From: Streptosporangium canum
Lineage (GTDB): Bacteria; Actinomycetota; Actinomycetes; Streptosporangiales; Streptosporangiaceae
Direction of reading: 5' to 3'
NCBI RefSeq assembly: GCF_900113865.1
Contig: NZ_FOQY01000056.1
Span: 1-33,484 of the forward strand
Length of the DNA stretch: 33,484 nt
Both the position numbers and the translations under genes were made by a program. The notes beneath the pieces are model-generated. The model was not told where the DNA came from. It ran no database searches and saw nothing but the letters and a program-made list of their open reading frames with translations. Shown one piece after another: positions 24,049-31,773 of this stretch (position 1 is the first letter of the stretch; each line of letters opens with the position of its first letter).

Positions 24049-24894
24049 TCAGCGCCACCGGTGTCCGCGCTCCACCCGGCCGGCGTGCTCGCTCCGGCCG
24101 CCCTGCTCCGCCCGCTCCGCGCGGTCCCCCCGGCCGACGTGCTCAGCCCGGCCGACGTGCTCAGCCCGGCCGACGTGCTCGGCGCGGCCACCCTGCTCCG
24201 CGCGGTCAGTCCGGTTGGCCCGGTCGGCCCGGTCAGTCCGGTTGGCCCGGTCAGTCCGGTCGGCCCGGTCAGTCCGGCCGCCTTGGTCCGCCCCCTCCGC
24301 ACGGTCCCCTCGGCCGGCGTGCTCGGCGCGACCGCTCTGCTCCGCCTGGTCAGCCCGGTCAGTCCGGCCGCCCTGCTCGGCGCGACCGTCCTGCTCCGTC
24401 CGGTCGGCCTGCTCGGCGCGACCGCCCTGCTCGGCTCGGTCGTCCTGCTCCGCCCGGTCGGCCTGCTTGGGCTTGGGCAGGTTCCCGATCAGCGTGTCGA
24501 CGTGCTCCTCGGGCTTGGGGAAGTCGCCGGTAATGCCGAAACGGGTGAAGTATCTCTTCCCGTTCACCGTTCGCGTGCCGCCCAGAAGGATCGTCGCGGT
24601 GTACGGCTCCTCCTGGCAGCCCGGCATGCACCAGGTCCCGCTCAGCTTGCCCGTGCCGACCGCCGCGTACGGCCCCCACCTTTTCCAGGTGAGCTCGCTG
24701 AGCGAGGTGAACTCCGAGGCGACCAGGTTCGCCGGGCGCCGGTCGGCCCGCCCCTCCTCGGCCCCGTAGAGGTTGAACACGTAGATCGGCCCCGGGGCCG
24801 TGGCACCGGTCTCGGCGACGGCCGTCCCGGATCCCGCGCCCACGACGCCCGAAACGAGCGTGGCGACCGCCGCGGCGATGGTGACTGTCCGCAT
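24049..24894 (-). CDS. secreted protein with a 45-unit tripeptide-repeat tail
   Basis: A 281-residue protein. The signal peptide is residues 1-27 (IAAAVATLVSGVVGA, then TAVA before the cut). A compact domain follows (about 33-140) with WGPYAAVGTGKLSGTWCMPGC (Cys89 and Cys93 likely form a disulfide), PYTATILLGG and YFTRFGITGDF; similar small secreted proteins of unknown function occur in actinobacteria. From residue 145 to 279 the chain is about 45 consecutive tripeptides of the type A/T/G-D/E/G-R/Q/H, such as ADR, AEQ, GGR, TDR, AEH and VGR. The tail is highly charged, hydrophilic and probably disordered or extended. GTG/ATG choices upstream are less likely; ATG 24894 has GGGGGAAGG just before it. 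Function unknown. Confidence 0.8.
   Translation of the reverse strand: MRTVTIAAAVATLVSGVVGAGSGTAVAETGATAPGPIYVFNLYGAEEGRADRRPANLVASEFTSLSELTWKRWGPYAAVGTGKLSGTWCMPGCQEEPYTATILLGGTRTVNGKRYFTRFGITGDFPKPEEHVDTLIGNLPKPKQADRAEQDDRAEQGGRAEQADRTEQDGRAEQGGRTDRADQAEQSGRAEHAGRGDRAEGADQGGRTDRADRTDRANRTDRADRANRTDRAEQGGRAEHVGRAEHVGRAEHVGRGDRAERAEQGGRSEHAGRVERGHRWR
24052..24462 (-). repeat. 9-nt-based coding repeat array (tripeptide tail)
   Basis: About 45 nine-base units, many grouped into 18-bp or longer higher-order copies, for example three copies encoding AEHVGR and runs encoding TDRANR/TDRADR. The third base pattern varies while arginine stays fixed every third residue, so the array is under protein-level constraint rather than being fresh slippage only. 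Its GC bias makes all six frames open, which explains other long but spurious frames here. Confidence 0.85.
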
Positions 24895-25086
24895 ACCTTC
24901 CCCCTGTTTTCCACTGTTCTCGCACGACGTCCGCACGACGTCCGCGCGACTTCCGCACGGTTGACCAGGTCAGGGGGAGGACTTTCCACTGCCCGGCGGC
25001 GGAGTGACGGCCATCCGCCGGGCGGCTTTTCGCATCGTACGGTGCGGACGACCAAACCAAGGGTCTAACGGCTCCGAATACCTTCC

Positions 25087-25300
25087 GTGGCGAACTTGGG
25101 ACGCGCGGTGAGAGCGGGTGGAGCGGGGCTCCTGTCCGCGCTGGCCGCGCTCGGCGGCGGCGAACTGGCGGCTGGGGCGTGAGGAAGACCCCGGCGGACC
25201 TGAGCGACGCCTCGCCGGCGACGCTCCAGGGCGGCAAGCTGAGCGGCAAGGGTCCGGGCGAGGACTACACCGTCAACGACGCCAAGGTCGTCTGCGTGCC
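25087..25300 (+). pseudogene. debris of a molybdopterin oxidoreductase and a fasciclin gene
   Basis: Two unrelated fragments are joined. From GTG 25087 to TGA 25180-25182 the reading RAVRAGGAGLLSALAALGGG then ELAAGA resembles the N-terminal membrane segment of actinobacterial molybdopterin-dependent oxidoreductases. Directly after, in another frame (about 25188-25296), TPADLSDASPATLQGGKLSG, then GPGEDYTVNDAKVVC matches part of a fasciclin (FAS1) domain. In actinobacteria these two gene types are neighbours in the sigK/rskA locus, so the stretch is probably what a large deletion left of that locus. The rest of 24895-25483 shows no gene. Assignments are by recognition of family patterns. Confidence 0.55.
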
Positions 25301-25483
25301 AGGCCCACAGGCCGCGGGGCCACCCCGCGCCAGGGTCCGCAGACCTCGGGTCGCCCCTGTGCCGGCCCTGCGAGTCGCGGGGCCTCCGTGCCAGGCCCAT
25401 GACAAGTCATCGCCAACCAAGCCATAAGAGGGCCGTCACATCATGGTCGGCAGCAAGCCGTACCGACTGAGGAGACACCCGCG

Positions 25484-26125
25484 ATGACCCCCGAACTGCT
25501 GGGATTCCAGATCACCCACCGCGCCATGCGGGGTGATGTCCGCCGCCTGGCCGATCTGGCCACGGAGTTGGCGGAGGGCCGGCAGTCCGCCGACCCGGCC
25601 CGCGCCACCGCCATCGCCGGATTCATCGCCGCGCTGTGCAAGGGCATCCACCACCATCACACGATGGAGGACCAGGTGCTCTGGCCCGTCATCGAGCGGG
25701 CCGCCGGCGCCGAGGTGGACCTGCGCGACCTCAGCGACGACCACTCCGAGCTGGACCCCCTGCTGGCCGAGATCAACGGCCAGGCGACCGCGTTCGCCGC
25801 CGGCCGGGACGCCTCCGCCCTCGTCACGTCGCTCACCCGGCTCGCCGACATGCTCGACGAGCACATCGAGGAGGAGGAGCGGCTGCTCTTCCCGATCATC
25901 AGGAAGTACGTGTCCGTGGCCGACTGGAAGAGGGTCGAGGACGCGGTCCGCAAGGGCGGCGACGTCCGGGTCGACCTGCCGAGGATCGAGCAGTACGCCA
26001 GGCCCGAGGAACTCGCCCGGCTGCGCAAGATGGCCGGTCCCGTCCTGGCCTTGCTGCTCTCCCTGCTGCGCGGCGGCCACCGGCGCCGCCAGCGGCTCAT
26101 CTTCGGCCCCCTCGCCGAGGTCTGA
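25484..26125 (+). CDS. hemerythrin HHE-domain protein
   Basis: A 213-residue helical protein with a four-helix di-iron site. Candidate iron ligands are His12 (ITHRAMRGD), His56-59 and Glu62 (IHHHHTMEDQVLWP), His87 (DDHSELDPLL), and His127 with Glu131 (DEHIEEEERLLFP). HHE proteins bind oxygen or NO or act in iron and redox sensing; which applies here is not visible. The C-terminal 50 residues, ending in a basic amphipathic stretch (LLSLLRGGHRRRQR), are an addition to the core domain and could touch the membrane. ATG 25484 has GAGGAG upstream. It is convergent with the SARP-type gene. Confidence 0.9.
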   Translation: MTPELLGFQITHRAMRGDVRRLADLATELAEGRQSADPARATAIAGFIAALCKGIHHHHTMEDQVLWPVIERAAGAEVDLRDLSDDHSELDPLLAEINGQATAFAAGRDASALVTSLTRLADMLDEHIEEEERLLFPIIRKYVSVADWKRVEDAVRKGGDVRVDLPRIEQYARPEELARLRKMAGPVLALLLSLLRGGHRRRQRLIFGPLAEV

Positions 26126-26140
26126 GACCCGGACGCCGGA

Positions 26141-26275
26141 CTGATCCCTCACCCGGACTGATCCCTCACCCGGACGCCGGGCCGCCCCCCGTCCGGGCGC
26201 GGGACCTGATCCCTCACCCGGACGCCGGGCCGCCCCCCGTCCGGGCGCAGGGCCTAATCCCTCACCCGGGCGCCG
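26141..26275. repeat. 48-bp tandem repeat with internal dyads between convergent genes
   Basis: Two 48-bp copies (26158-26205, 26206-26253) starting CTGATCCCTCACCCGGACGC, plus partial copies before (26141) and after (26254). Each full copy contains CCCGGAC...GTCCGGG able to fold into a hairpin, so the array offers repeated terminator-like stems for both converging transcripts. The last copy supplies the TAG stop of the regulator (26254-26256). Confidence 0.85.
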
Positions 26276-29200
26276 GCCCGGGCCTGCGCGGCCCTGCGGG
26301 CCCAGTGCGGGGAGCCGGCCCGCTCGGCGACCCGCACCGCCGTCGCGTAGTGGGCCGATCCGTCCCGGCCCAGCGACTCGGCGAGATCGCCCAGGATGTG
26401 CGCGACCGGCCCTATGGTGATCGCCCCGGAATGGAGCCCGGCCAGCTCCCCGTCCCACGGCAGCAGTTCCTCGTAGCACCGCTCGCTCACCTCGCGGTCG
26501 CCCAGGGCGACGGCGTTCTCCGCCCGCAGCGCCAGCCGTACCAGCCAGTAGTAGTCCTTGCGGGCCTTCCAGCCGGGCTTCCAGAACGTTCGGGCCTCCT
26601 CCTGCCGGCCCTCGGCGATCAGCGCCCTGACGAGGATCTCGGAGACGTCGTCGGGGAGGAACTCGTAGATGGCCATGATCTCCGGGATGTCCTGCGGCAG
26701 GCCGCCCGCCAGCCGGGCCACGAAGCGGCCCATGATGCCGCTGCCCGCCGCGTTGGCGCCGCCGGCCACGGCCATCCGCTCGGCCGCCGCCGAATAGGAC
26801 CGATCCGCCCGCTCGAACTCGCCTCTGATCAGCATGCCCAGCGTGTCCAGCATCGACAGCACGCTCAGCGCCAGACCGAGCTGACCGCTGGTGGAGTGCT
26901 CCAGTGCCCTGTCGGCGTGGTGGCGCGCGGCGGCCAGGTCGTTGCGGCCGAGGCTCACCATGTAGAGGGCGTGGTGGCCCTGCATCTCGTACCCGGGCAG
27001 CCCCGCCCCGTCCCCCAGCTCGACCAGTTCCCGCCCCACCGCCTCCAGTTCGGCGCGCCGGTGGGGCGTCAGCAGGACGAAGTAGCGGGCGTTGAGCGCC
27101 AGGCAGACCAGTTCGGTACGGCCCAGCTTCCGGGCCAGCCGCAGGGCTTCGGCGCTGAACGCCTCACAGCCCTCGTCGTGGCCCTCCAGTTCGAAGGTGA
27201 GCGTGGCCAGCAGCCGGCAGCGGGCCTCCTCGCCCGCCTCCGACGACGGCTCCTCGGCCAGCGCCTCCCGGACCGCCGCGACGAACGCCTCGTCGACCTG
27301 GCGGTCCGGCTGGATCGACCAGGTCACCGGGGCCTCGTAAGCGGTCAGCGCGCGGGTGAGCCCCGTCCCGAGCCGCCGCGCCACGGCGATCGCCCGTTCC
27401 CGGTTCTCCCTCGCGGCCATCACGTTGCCCTCGTTGGCCTGGACGCCCACCAGGCGGCAGAGCAGGTCAAGCCGGCGGTGGTCGTCGTCCACGAGGTCGA
27501 GCGCCCCCCGGTAGAAGCTCTCCGCCTCCCGGTAGGCGTGCAGGGCCGCCGCCTTCTCCGCCGCCGCCACCACGTACGGCACCGCCCGCCCGGCGGTGCT
27601 CGGGGTGGCCGCGGCGAGCGCGTGGTGGCCCAGCGCCGAGACGTCGCCGGGCCTGACCCGCTCCAGCGCGCCGAAGACCCTGCCGTGCAGCCGGACACGG
27701 CGGATGCCCGGGGTGTCCTCGTAGAGGGTCTCCCGCACGAGCACGTGGGCGAAGCGGACCCGGCCCGGAGCGGGCTCGGTCAGCAGCCCGGTCAGCACTC
27801 CCGCCTCCAGCCCCTCCAGCACCGCCTCCTCGTCGACGCCGTCCAGCGCGAGCAGCACGTCCACGTCGACGTCCCGGCCGATGACCGCCGCGTCCCGCAG
27901 CGTGGTCCGGGCGGTGGCGGGCAGCCGGGCGATCCTGCGCCGGATCAGGTCCCGCACCCCGGGGGGCAGTGCCCTGGCCGCGGGCGTCCCGTCGGTGACG
28001 ATCAATCGCGCGGTCTCGCACACGAAGAGCGGGTTCCCCCCGGTCCGCTCCGCCACCGTGCGCGCGGTCACCGGGTCCACCTCCCGCCCCGAACGCTCCC
28101 GCAGCAGCTGGGCCACCTCGTCGTCGCTGAGTCCGTGCAGGTCGAGGCGGTGGGTCTGCCGCCCGGCGAGAGCCGCCCAGGTCGCGCCGAGATGATCGAC
28201 GGCCTCGGCGGGGCGGTAGGTGGCAATGATCATGATCTTGGCCGACGCGAGCCGTACCGCCAGATGGCGCAGGAGCTGCAGTGTCTCCTCGTCGGCGCGG
28301 TGCACGTCCTCCAGCACGACCAGCAGGCGCGTATCCGCCCGGACGGCCTGCGCCAGATAGTCCTCCACCGCCCTGGCCAGCAGGAACCGTCCCGTGGCCG
28401 GGGTGTCGTCGGTCAGCAGCGGCGCGAGCCGCACAGCCACGTCGCCGGCGGGCGGCCTGCCGGCCGCCAGACGGCGCAGCACCTCGCTCCACGCCCACGC
28501 GGGCGGCGCGCCGCCGTCCGTCTCCGGGCACTGGCCCGCGGCGGTCAGCCACCCCTGGCCGGCCAGCCTCCTCGCGAACGTCCCGGCCAGCGTGCTCTTG
28601 CCCGCTCCCGCGTCCCCGCCCAGCCATACCGTGCACAGTCCCGCGGTCTCGGCGGCGGCGTGGAGCGCTGCCAGCTCCGCCGTACGGCCGATCAGCTCGC
28701 CGCCCTCCCCGCCCTCCCCCGGCGCGTCCCACTCGCCGTCCTGCCCGGGTCTCCGGCCCGAGGACCTCTCGCCGTCCTGCCCGGGTCTCCGGCCCGAAGA
28801 CTTCTCACTGTCCTGCCCGGGTCTCCGGCCCGAGGAGCGCTCGCCGGCCTCCCCGGGTCCCCCGGACCCGGCCCGCTCCGGCGCCCGGATCGTGGCCGGG
28901 CTGCCGGAGGCCGCCGGCTCCTGCCGGTTCAGGGAGCCCGCATGAGCCAGGATGTCGGTCTCCAGCGCGCGCAGCGCGGGTCCGGGATCCACCCCCAGCT
29001 CCTCGGCCAGGGTCTCGCGGGCCTTCCTGATCGCGGCCAGCGCGTCCGCCTGCCGTCCGGCCCGGTAGTAGGCCAGGGCGAGCAGGCGCACGGCGTTCTC
29101 CCTGAGCGGGTGCGCCCGGACGTGCTGCTCAAGCTCGATCTCCGCGTTGCGCCCGAGCGTCAGCCGGGCCTCCGCCCGGCACTCCACGGCGACCAGCCGC

Positions 29201-29679
29201 AGTTCCTCCAGGCGCGTGGCCTCCGGTTCCGCCCACTCGGCGTCGGCGAACTCCGCGTAGGCCGGGCCCTGCCACAACGCGAGCGCCCGATCCGCCAGGT
29301 CGAGCGCCCGCGTCCCGTCCCCCGAGGCGATCGCCCCCGCCGCGGAGTCGATCAGGCGGGGGAACACCCAGGCGTCCACCTGCTCGGGCTCCAGCCGGAG
29401 GCGATATCCCGGAGCGGCGCTGACCAGCATGGTGGCGGGCGTCCGGGGTGGCCGGTCGGGTTCGAGCGCCCGCCGCAGGTTGGACACGTACACCTGGAGG
29501 GCGGCCAGCGCCTTGGGCGGGGGCTGCCCGCGCCAGAGGTCATCGATGAAACGATCGGTGGAGACCACCTGTCCGCCCGCGGCGACCAGCCTGGCCACCA
29601 CAGCCCGTTGCCGGGAGGTGCCCAGATCCACCGCACGACCGTTGATCTCCGCCTGGAGCGGACCGAGAACACGCAACAT
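26254..29679 (-). CDS. SARP/AfsR-type regulator with ATPase and helical repeat domains
   Basis: A 1141-residue transcription activator. Domains in order: OmpR-like winged helix (about 1-95, LRVLGPLQAEINGRAVDLG ... ALQVYVSNLRRALEP); bacterial transcriptional activator domain (about 100-245, ending RETLAEELGVDPGPALRALE); a repetitive linker; an AAA/NACHT-like ATPase with Walker A GDAGAGKS (355-362) and a Walker B LLVVLEDVHRAD; and a C-terminal half of helical TPR-like repeats. Such large SARPs control secondary metabolism, but no biosynthetic cluster is visible except the P450 at the right edge. ATG 29679 overlaps a palindrome, suggesting autoregulation; no good ribosome binding site is seen. 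It is divergent from a small acidic-protein gene. Confidence 0.92.
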   Translation of the reverse strand: MLRVLGPLQAEINGRAVDLGTSRQRAVVARLVAAGGQVVSTDRFIDDLWRGQPPPKALAALQVYVSNLRRALEPDRPPRTPATMLVSAAPGYRLRLEPEQVDAWVFPRLIDSAAGAIASGDGTRALDLADRALALWQGPAYAEFADAEWAEPEATRLEELRLVAVECRAEARLTLGRNAEIELEQHVRAHPLRENAVRLLALAYYRAGRQADALAAIRKARETLAEELGVDPGPALRALETDILAHAGSLNRQEPAASGSPATIRAPERAGSGGPGEAGERSSGRRPGQDSEKSSGRRPGQDGERSSGRRPGQDGEWDAPGEGGEGGELIGRTAELAALHAAAETAGLCTVWLGGDAGAGKSTLAGTFARRLAGQGWLTAAGQCPETDGGAPPAWAWSEVLRRLAAGRPPAGDVAVRLAPLLTDDTPATGRFLLARAVEDYLAQAVRADTRLLVVLEDVHRADEETLQLLRHLAVRLASAKIMIIATYRPAEAVDHLGATWAALAGRQTHRLDLHGLSDDEVAQLLRERSGREVDPVTARTVAERTGGNPLFVCETARLIVTDGTPAARALPPGVRDLIRRRIARLPATARTTLRDAAVIGRDVDVDVLLALDGVDEEAVLEGLEAGVLTGLLTEPAPGRVRFAHVLVRETLYEDTPGIRRVRLHGRVFGALERVRPGDVSALGHHALAAATPSTAGRAVPYVVAAAEKAAALHAYREAESFYRGALDLVDDDHRRLDLLCRLVGVQANEGNVMAARENRERAIAVARRLGTGLTRALTAYEAPVTWSIQPDRQVDEAFVAAVREALAEEPSSEAGEEARCRLLATLTFELEGHDEGCEAFSAEALRLARKLGRTELVCLALNARYFVLLTPHRRAELEAVGRELVELGDGAGLPGYEMQGHHALYMVSLGRNDLAAARHHADRALEHSTSGQLGLALSVLSMLDTLGMLIRGEFERADRSYSAAAERMAVAGGANAAGSGIMGRFVARLAGGLPQDIPEIMAIYEFLPDDVSEILVRALIAEGRQEEARTFWKPGWKARKDYYWLVRLALRAENAVALGDREVSERCYEELLPWDGELAGLHSGAITIGPVAHILGDLAESLGRDGSAHYATAVRVAERAGSPHWARRAAQARAGARVRD
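28738..28845 (-). repeat. in-frame 36-bp tandem repeat in the SARP linker
   Basis: Three 36-bp copies (28738-28773, 28774-28809, 28810-28845) with the shared core CTGCCCGGGTCTCCGGCCCG encode a 12-residue unit (SSGRRPGQDGER) between the DNA-binding half and the ATPase. The unit is basic and flexible, suited to a length-variable hinge. Confidence 0.88.
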
Positions 29680-29698
29680 AACAAGGGGCAGGTTATGT
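29676..29698. promoter_or_regulatory. palindrome over the SARP start, candidate operator
   Basis: ACATAAC (29676-29682) and GTTATGT (29692-29698) are exact complements with a 9-bp spacer. The left arm contains the start codon of the SARP-type gene and the right arm lies 38 bp before the divergent gene at 29736. A second dyad AAGGGGCA/TGCCCTT overlaps it. A regulator bound here could affect both genes; which protein is unknown. Confidence 0.5.
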
Positions 29699-29735
29699 GC
29701 CCTTGGTTGCGGTTTGATTGACACTGAGGAGCACA

Positions 29736-30047
29736 ATGCTGCAGGACCGGCGCAAAGAGGCGCTCCGGGCGCTCGACGAGAGCGACAGGCCGCACTGGTA
29801 CTGGCACGGGGTGGACGACGACGGCCACGTGTGGCTGTTCGAGACGGTCATCGACGACGGCGGCGAGTACTGGCCCGTCAGGCACGCCGAGCTGGGATCG
29901 GACGGACTCGCCCGCCGGTATTCGTGGAGCCACCTCGAGGACGAGCACGGCTTCCTCGCCGAAGGGCCGATCTACCCGGACGACTTCGGCCTGAACGCCC
30001 TGACCGCGGAGGAGTTCGGCACCCTGTGGGCCGCGCTCAGCCGATGA
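29736..30047 (+). CDS. small acidic protein of unknown function
   Basis: A 103-residue soluble protein, rich in Asp, Glu, Trp and Tyr (DRPHWYWHGVDDDGHVWLFE, then DDGGEYWPVRH). No membrane segment, signal or known motif is visible. The start is supported by GAGGA about 5 nt upstream. Codon use matches neighbouring genes, so it is very likely real. It is divergent from the SARP-type gene with only 56 bp between, and may share its control. I do not recognise the family. Confidence 0.75.
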   Translation: MLQDRRKEALRALDESDRPHWYWHGVDDDGHVWLFETVIDDGGEYWPVRHAELGSDGLARRYSWSHLEDEHGFLAEGPIYPDDFGLNALTAEEFGTLWAALSR

Positions 30048-30072
30048 GGGAGCTCTCCCCGCCGTTCCGGGT

Positions 30073-30600
30073 TCAGGGGGCGTCGAACAGGGCGCTGACC
30101 GACGCGCCGTCGTGGATACGGCGCATGGCCTCCGCGAGCGCGGGGGCGATCGACAGGACTTTGAGCTTGGAGTCGGGCTTGACGTCGGGGATCGGCACGG
30201 TGTTGGTACAGACGATCTCTTCGACGTCGAGCTGATCGCCGAGACGGTCGACGGCCCCGTCCGCGAAGAGACCGTGGGTGCAGGCGACCCGTATCGAGTT
30301 GACCCCGCGCTCCCGGAGGCGGTCGAGCAGCTCGATCACCGTTGTGCCCCTGGCGATCTCGTCGTCCAGGACGATGACGTCCTTGCCCGCGACGTCGCCG
30401 ATCACCGAGCTGATGGTGACCCGGTCACCGCTGAAGCGCTGCTTGGCACCCATGGCGACCCCGATCCCCAGCAGGCGGGCGAAGGCCGCGGCCTCCTTGG
30501 CGTTGCCCAGGTCGGGGGAGACGACGACGGCGTTGGAGAGGTCGTACTGGCGGAAGTGGGCGGCCAGCTCCCGCAGGGCGTGCGTCGGGAGCGCCCCGAC
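30073..30600 (-). pseudogene. prs: C-terminal fragment of ribose-phosphate pyrophosphokinase
   Basis: The reading from about 30600 down to the stop at 30073 matches the last 175 or so residues of an actinobacterial PRPP synthetase-type protein: LRELAAHFRQYDLSNAVVVS, then NAKEAAAFARLLG, MGAKQRF, the PRPP loop VIVLDDEIARGTTV, ACTHGLFADGAVDRL and CTNTVPIPD. Full proteins are about 320 residues; the N-terminal part, with the ATP-binding flexible loop, is missing. The frame stays open back to the hydrolase stop at 30721, but it contains no ATG, GTG or TTG before ATG 30453. It is therefore an amputated copy; the functional prs must be elsewhere. Confidence 0.8.
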
Positions 30601-30700
30601 CGGAGGCCGATGTCCTGTACGGCCTCCGGCCGGGGCGCTCGGGCGCAGCCTCCGGTCAGGTTTCTCCGTACGGCCTCCGGTCGGATCCCCGGGGCGGGTC
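30600..30700. repeat. scattered copies of a CGGCCTCCGG element at the prs break
   Basis: The motif ACGGCCTCCGG occurs at about 30619 and 30669, a variant GCAGCCTCCGG lies at about 30645, and the reverse form CCGGAGGCCG at 30600. These short repeats lie exactly where prs homology stops, so they may mark the deletion junction. Confidence 0.5.
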
Positions 30701-30720
30701 CCCCAGGGCAGGTGCCGGCG

Positions 30721-31773
30721 TTACGGGGCGCAGCCGGCGAGTTCGGGCTGCGACGGCGTGCCGCTCTGGGCGCCGAAGAAGAGCTTCGCGCAGTCGATGG
30801 TGAAGCGCGGGTTCTCCTCGGGGACGAAGTGGCCGGAGTCGGGTGCCACCGCCGTACGGACGTCGTCACCGACCTGCTGGAACGAGCTCGCGACGCCGGG
30901 CCCGAACGAATACTGGCCGCCGATCCCCAGCACCGGCATGGACAGCCGCTTGTCCGCGTTGGCCTTGTTGTTCTCCGCGTCCGCGGCGAACGCCCGGTAG
31001 TACTCGTATCCCGCCGTGCGCCTGGCCGGGTCCGCGTAGGCCTTGTAGTACCGCTCGCGGTCGATCGCGTCCGGACGGTGGCTGAAGTTGAACATCATGC
31101 CGAGATAGGTGCTGACGTCGCCATTGTCCATGATCTGCTCGGGGATCGGCGAGGGGGACGCGTTGAACCGGAAGTGCCAGCTGATGCCGTAGAGCTCCTC
31201 CAGGCCGAAGCCGGGCAGCGGCGACTCGATCATGGCCAGCCGGGTGACCTCGTTGGGGAAGTCACGCGCGTAGGGGTAGGCGATCAGGACACCGAGGTCG
31301 TGGCCGAGTATCTCCACCTGGGTGAAGCCCAGCCGGTTGACGGCCTGGCGGATCCGCCGTGAGGTGGTGACCTTGTCGTAGCCGCCGGACGGGATGGAGG
31401 AGGCTCCCAGTCCCGGCAGGTCGATCGCGATCACGGTGTGCTCGCGGGCGAGCTCGGGCATCACCTGACGCCACATCAACCAGGTCTCCGGCCAGCCGTG
31501 CAGGAGCACGATGGCCGGGCCCGACCCGCCGCGGACATAGTGGATGGTGCCACCGTCCACAGCGACCTTCCCGTGGGTGAAACCGGGGGCGAAACGCGCC
31601 GGCCCCTCCGAGGGCTCCTCGGGCGTTCCACTCGCGGTGGCGCCGGCGGTCATGGTGACCAGGGCCACCAAAGTGACAAACGCACTGATGGCGGCCCGCC
31701 CCCATCTCCTGACGCGCGGCCTTCCCCTCGACGCTCGCACGGTGACGCGCGGGGTTGTTTCCTCTAGCGGCAT
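30721..31773 (-). CDS. secreted alpha/beta hydrolase, epoxide hydrolase/dehalogenase-like
   Basis: A 350-residue enzyme. A basic N-terminus and hydrophobic segment (about 21-48, ending TAGATASG) form an export signal. The catalytic domain begins near residue 65, with the oxyanion segment LLHGWPETW (91-99), an Asp nucleophile D159 in ILGHDLGVLIAYPYA (Asp in place of Ser marks the epoxide hydrolase/haloalkane dehalogenase group), and a C-terminal His in DSGHFVPEENP. The cap region (about 185-280) has PSPIPEQIMDNG and YYKAYADPARR. ATG 31773 has GGAAGGGG upstream. It stands alone between the prs fragment and a 450-bp gap. Substrate unknown. Confidence 0.9.
   Translation of the reverse strand: MPLEETTPRVTVRASRGRPRVRRWGRAAISAFVTLVALVTMTAGATASGTPEEPSEGPARFAPGFTHGKVAVDGGTIHYVRGGSGPAIVLLHGWPETWLMWRQVMPELAREHTVIAIDLPGLGASSIPSGGYDKVTTSRRIRQAVNRLGFTQVEILGHDLGVLIAYPYARDFPNEVTRLAMIESPLPGFGLEELYGISWHFRFNASPSPIPEQIMDNGDVSTYLGMMFNFSHRPDAIDRERYYKAYADPARRTAGYEYYRAFAADAENNKANADKRLSMPVLGIGGQYSFGPGVASSFQQVGDDVRTAVAPDSGHFVPEENPRFTIDCAKLFFGAQSGTPSQPELAGCAP

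Noticed and set aside
24052..24462. CRISPR-like regular repeats
   Set aside because: The units are 9-18 bp, contiguous and coding, without spacers.
24004..25068. A 354-residue plus-strand frame with Pro/Val repeats
   Set aside because: The minus strand has a signal peptide, a ribosome binding site and a regular tripeptide pattern; the Pro/Val repeats are its mirror image.
26158..26253. Possible CRISPR or origin iterons
   Set aside because: Only two full 48-bp units without spacers, in a convergent gap, and no replication or cas genes nearby.
25636..29721. A 1361-residue open frame on the plus strand
   Set aside because: It lies opposite the SARP-type gene, is rich in Arg/Pro/Gly/Gln with no domain pattern, and arises from the GC bias of third codon positions on the other strand.
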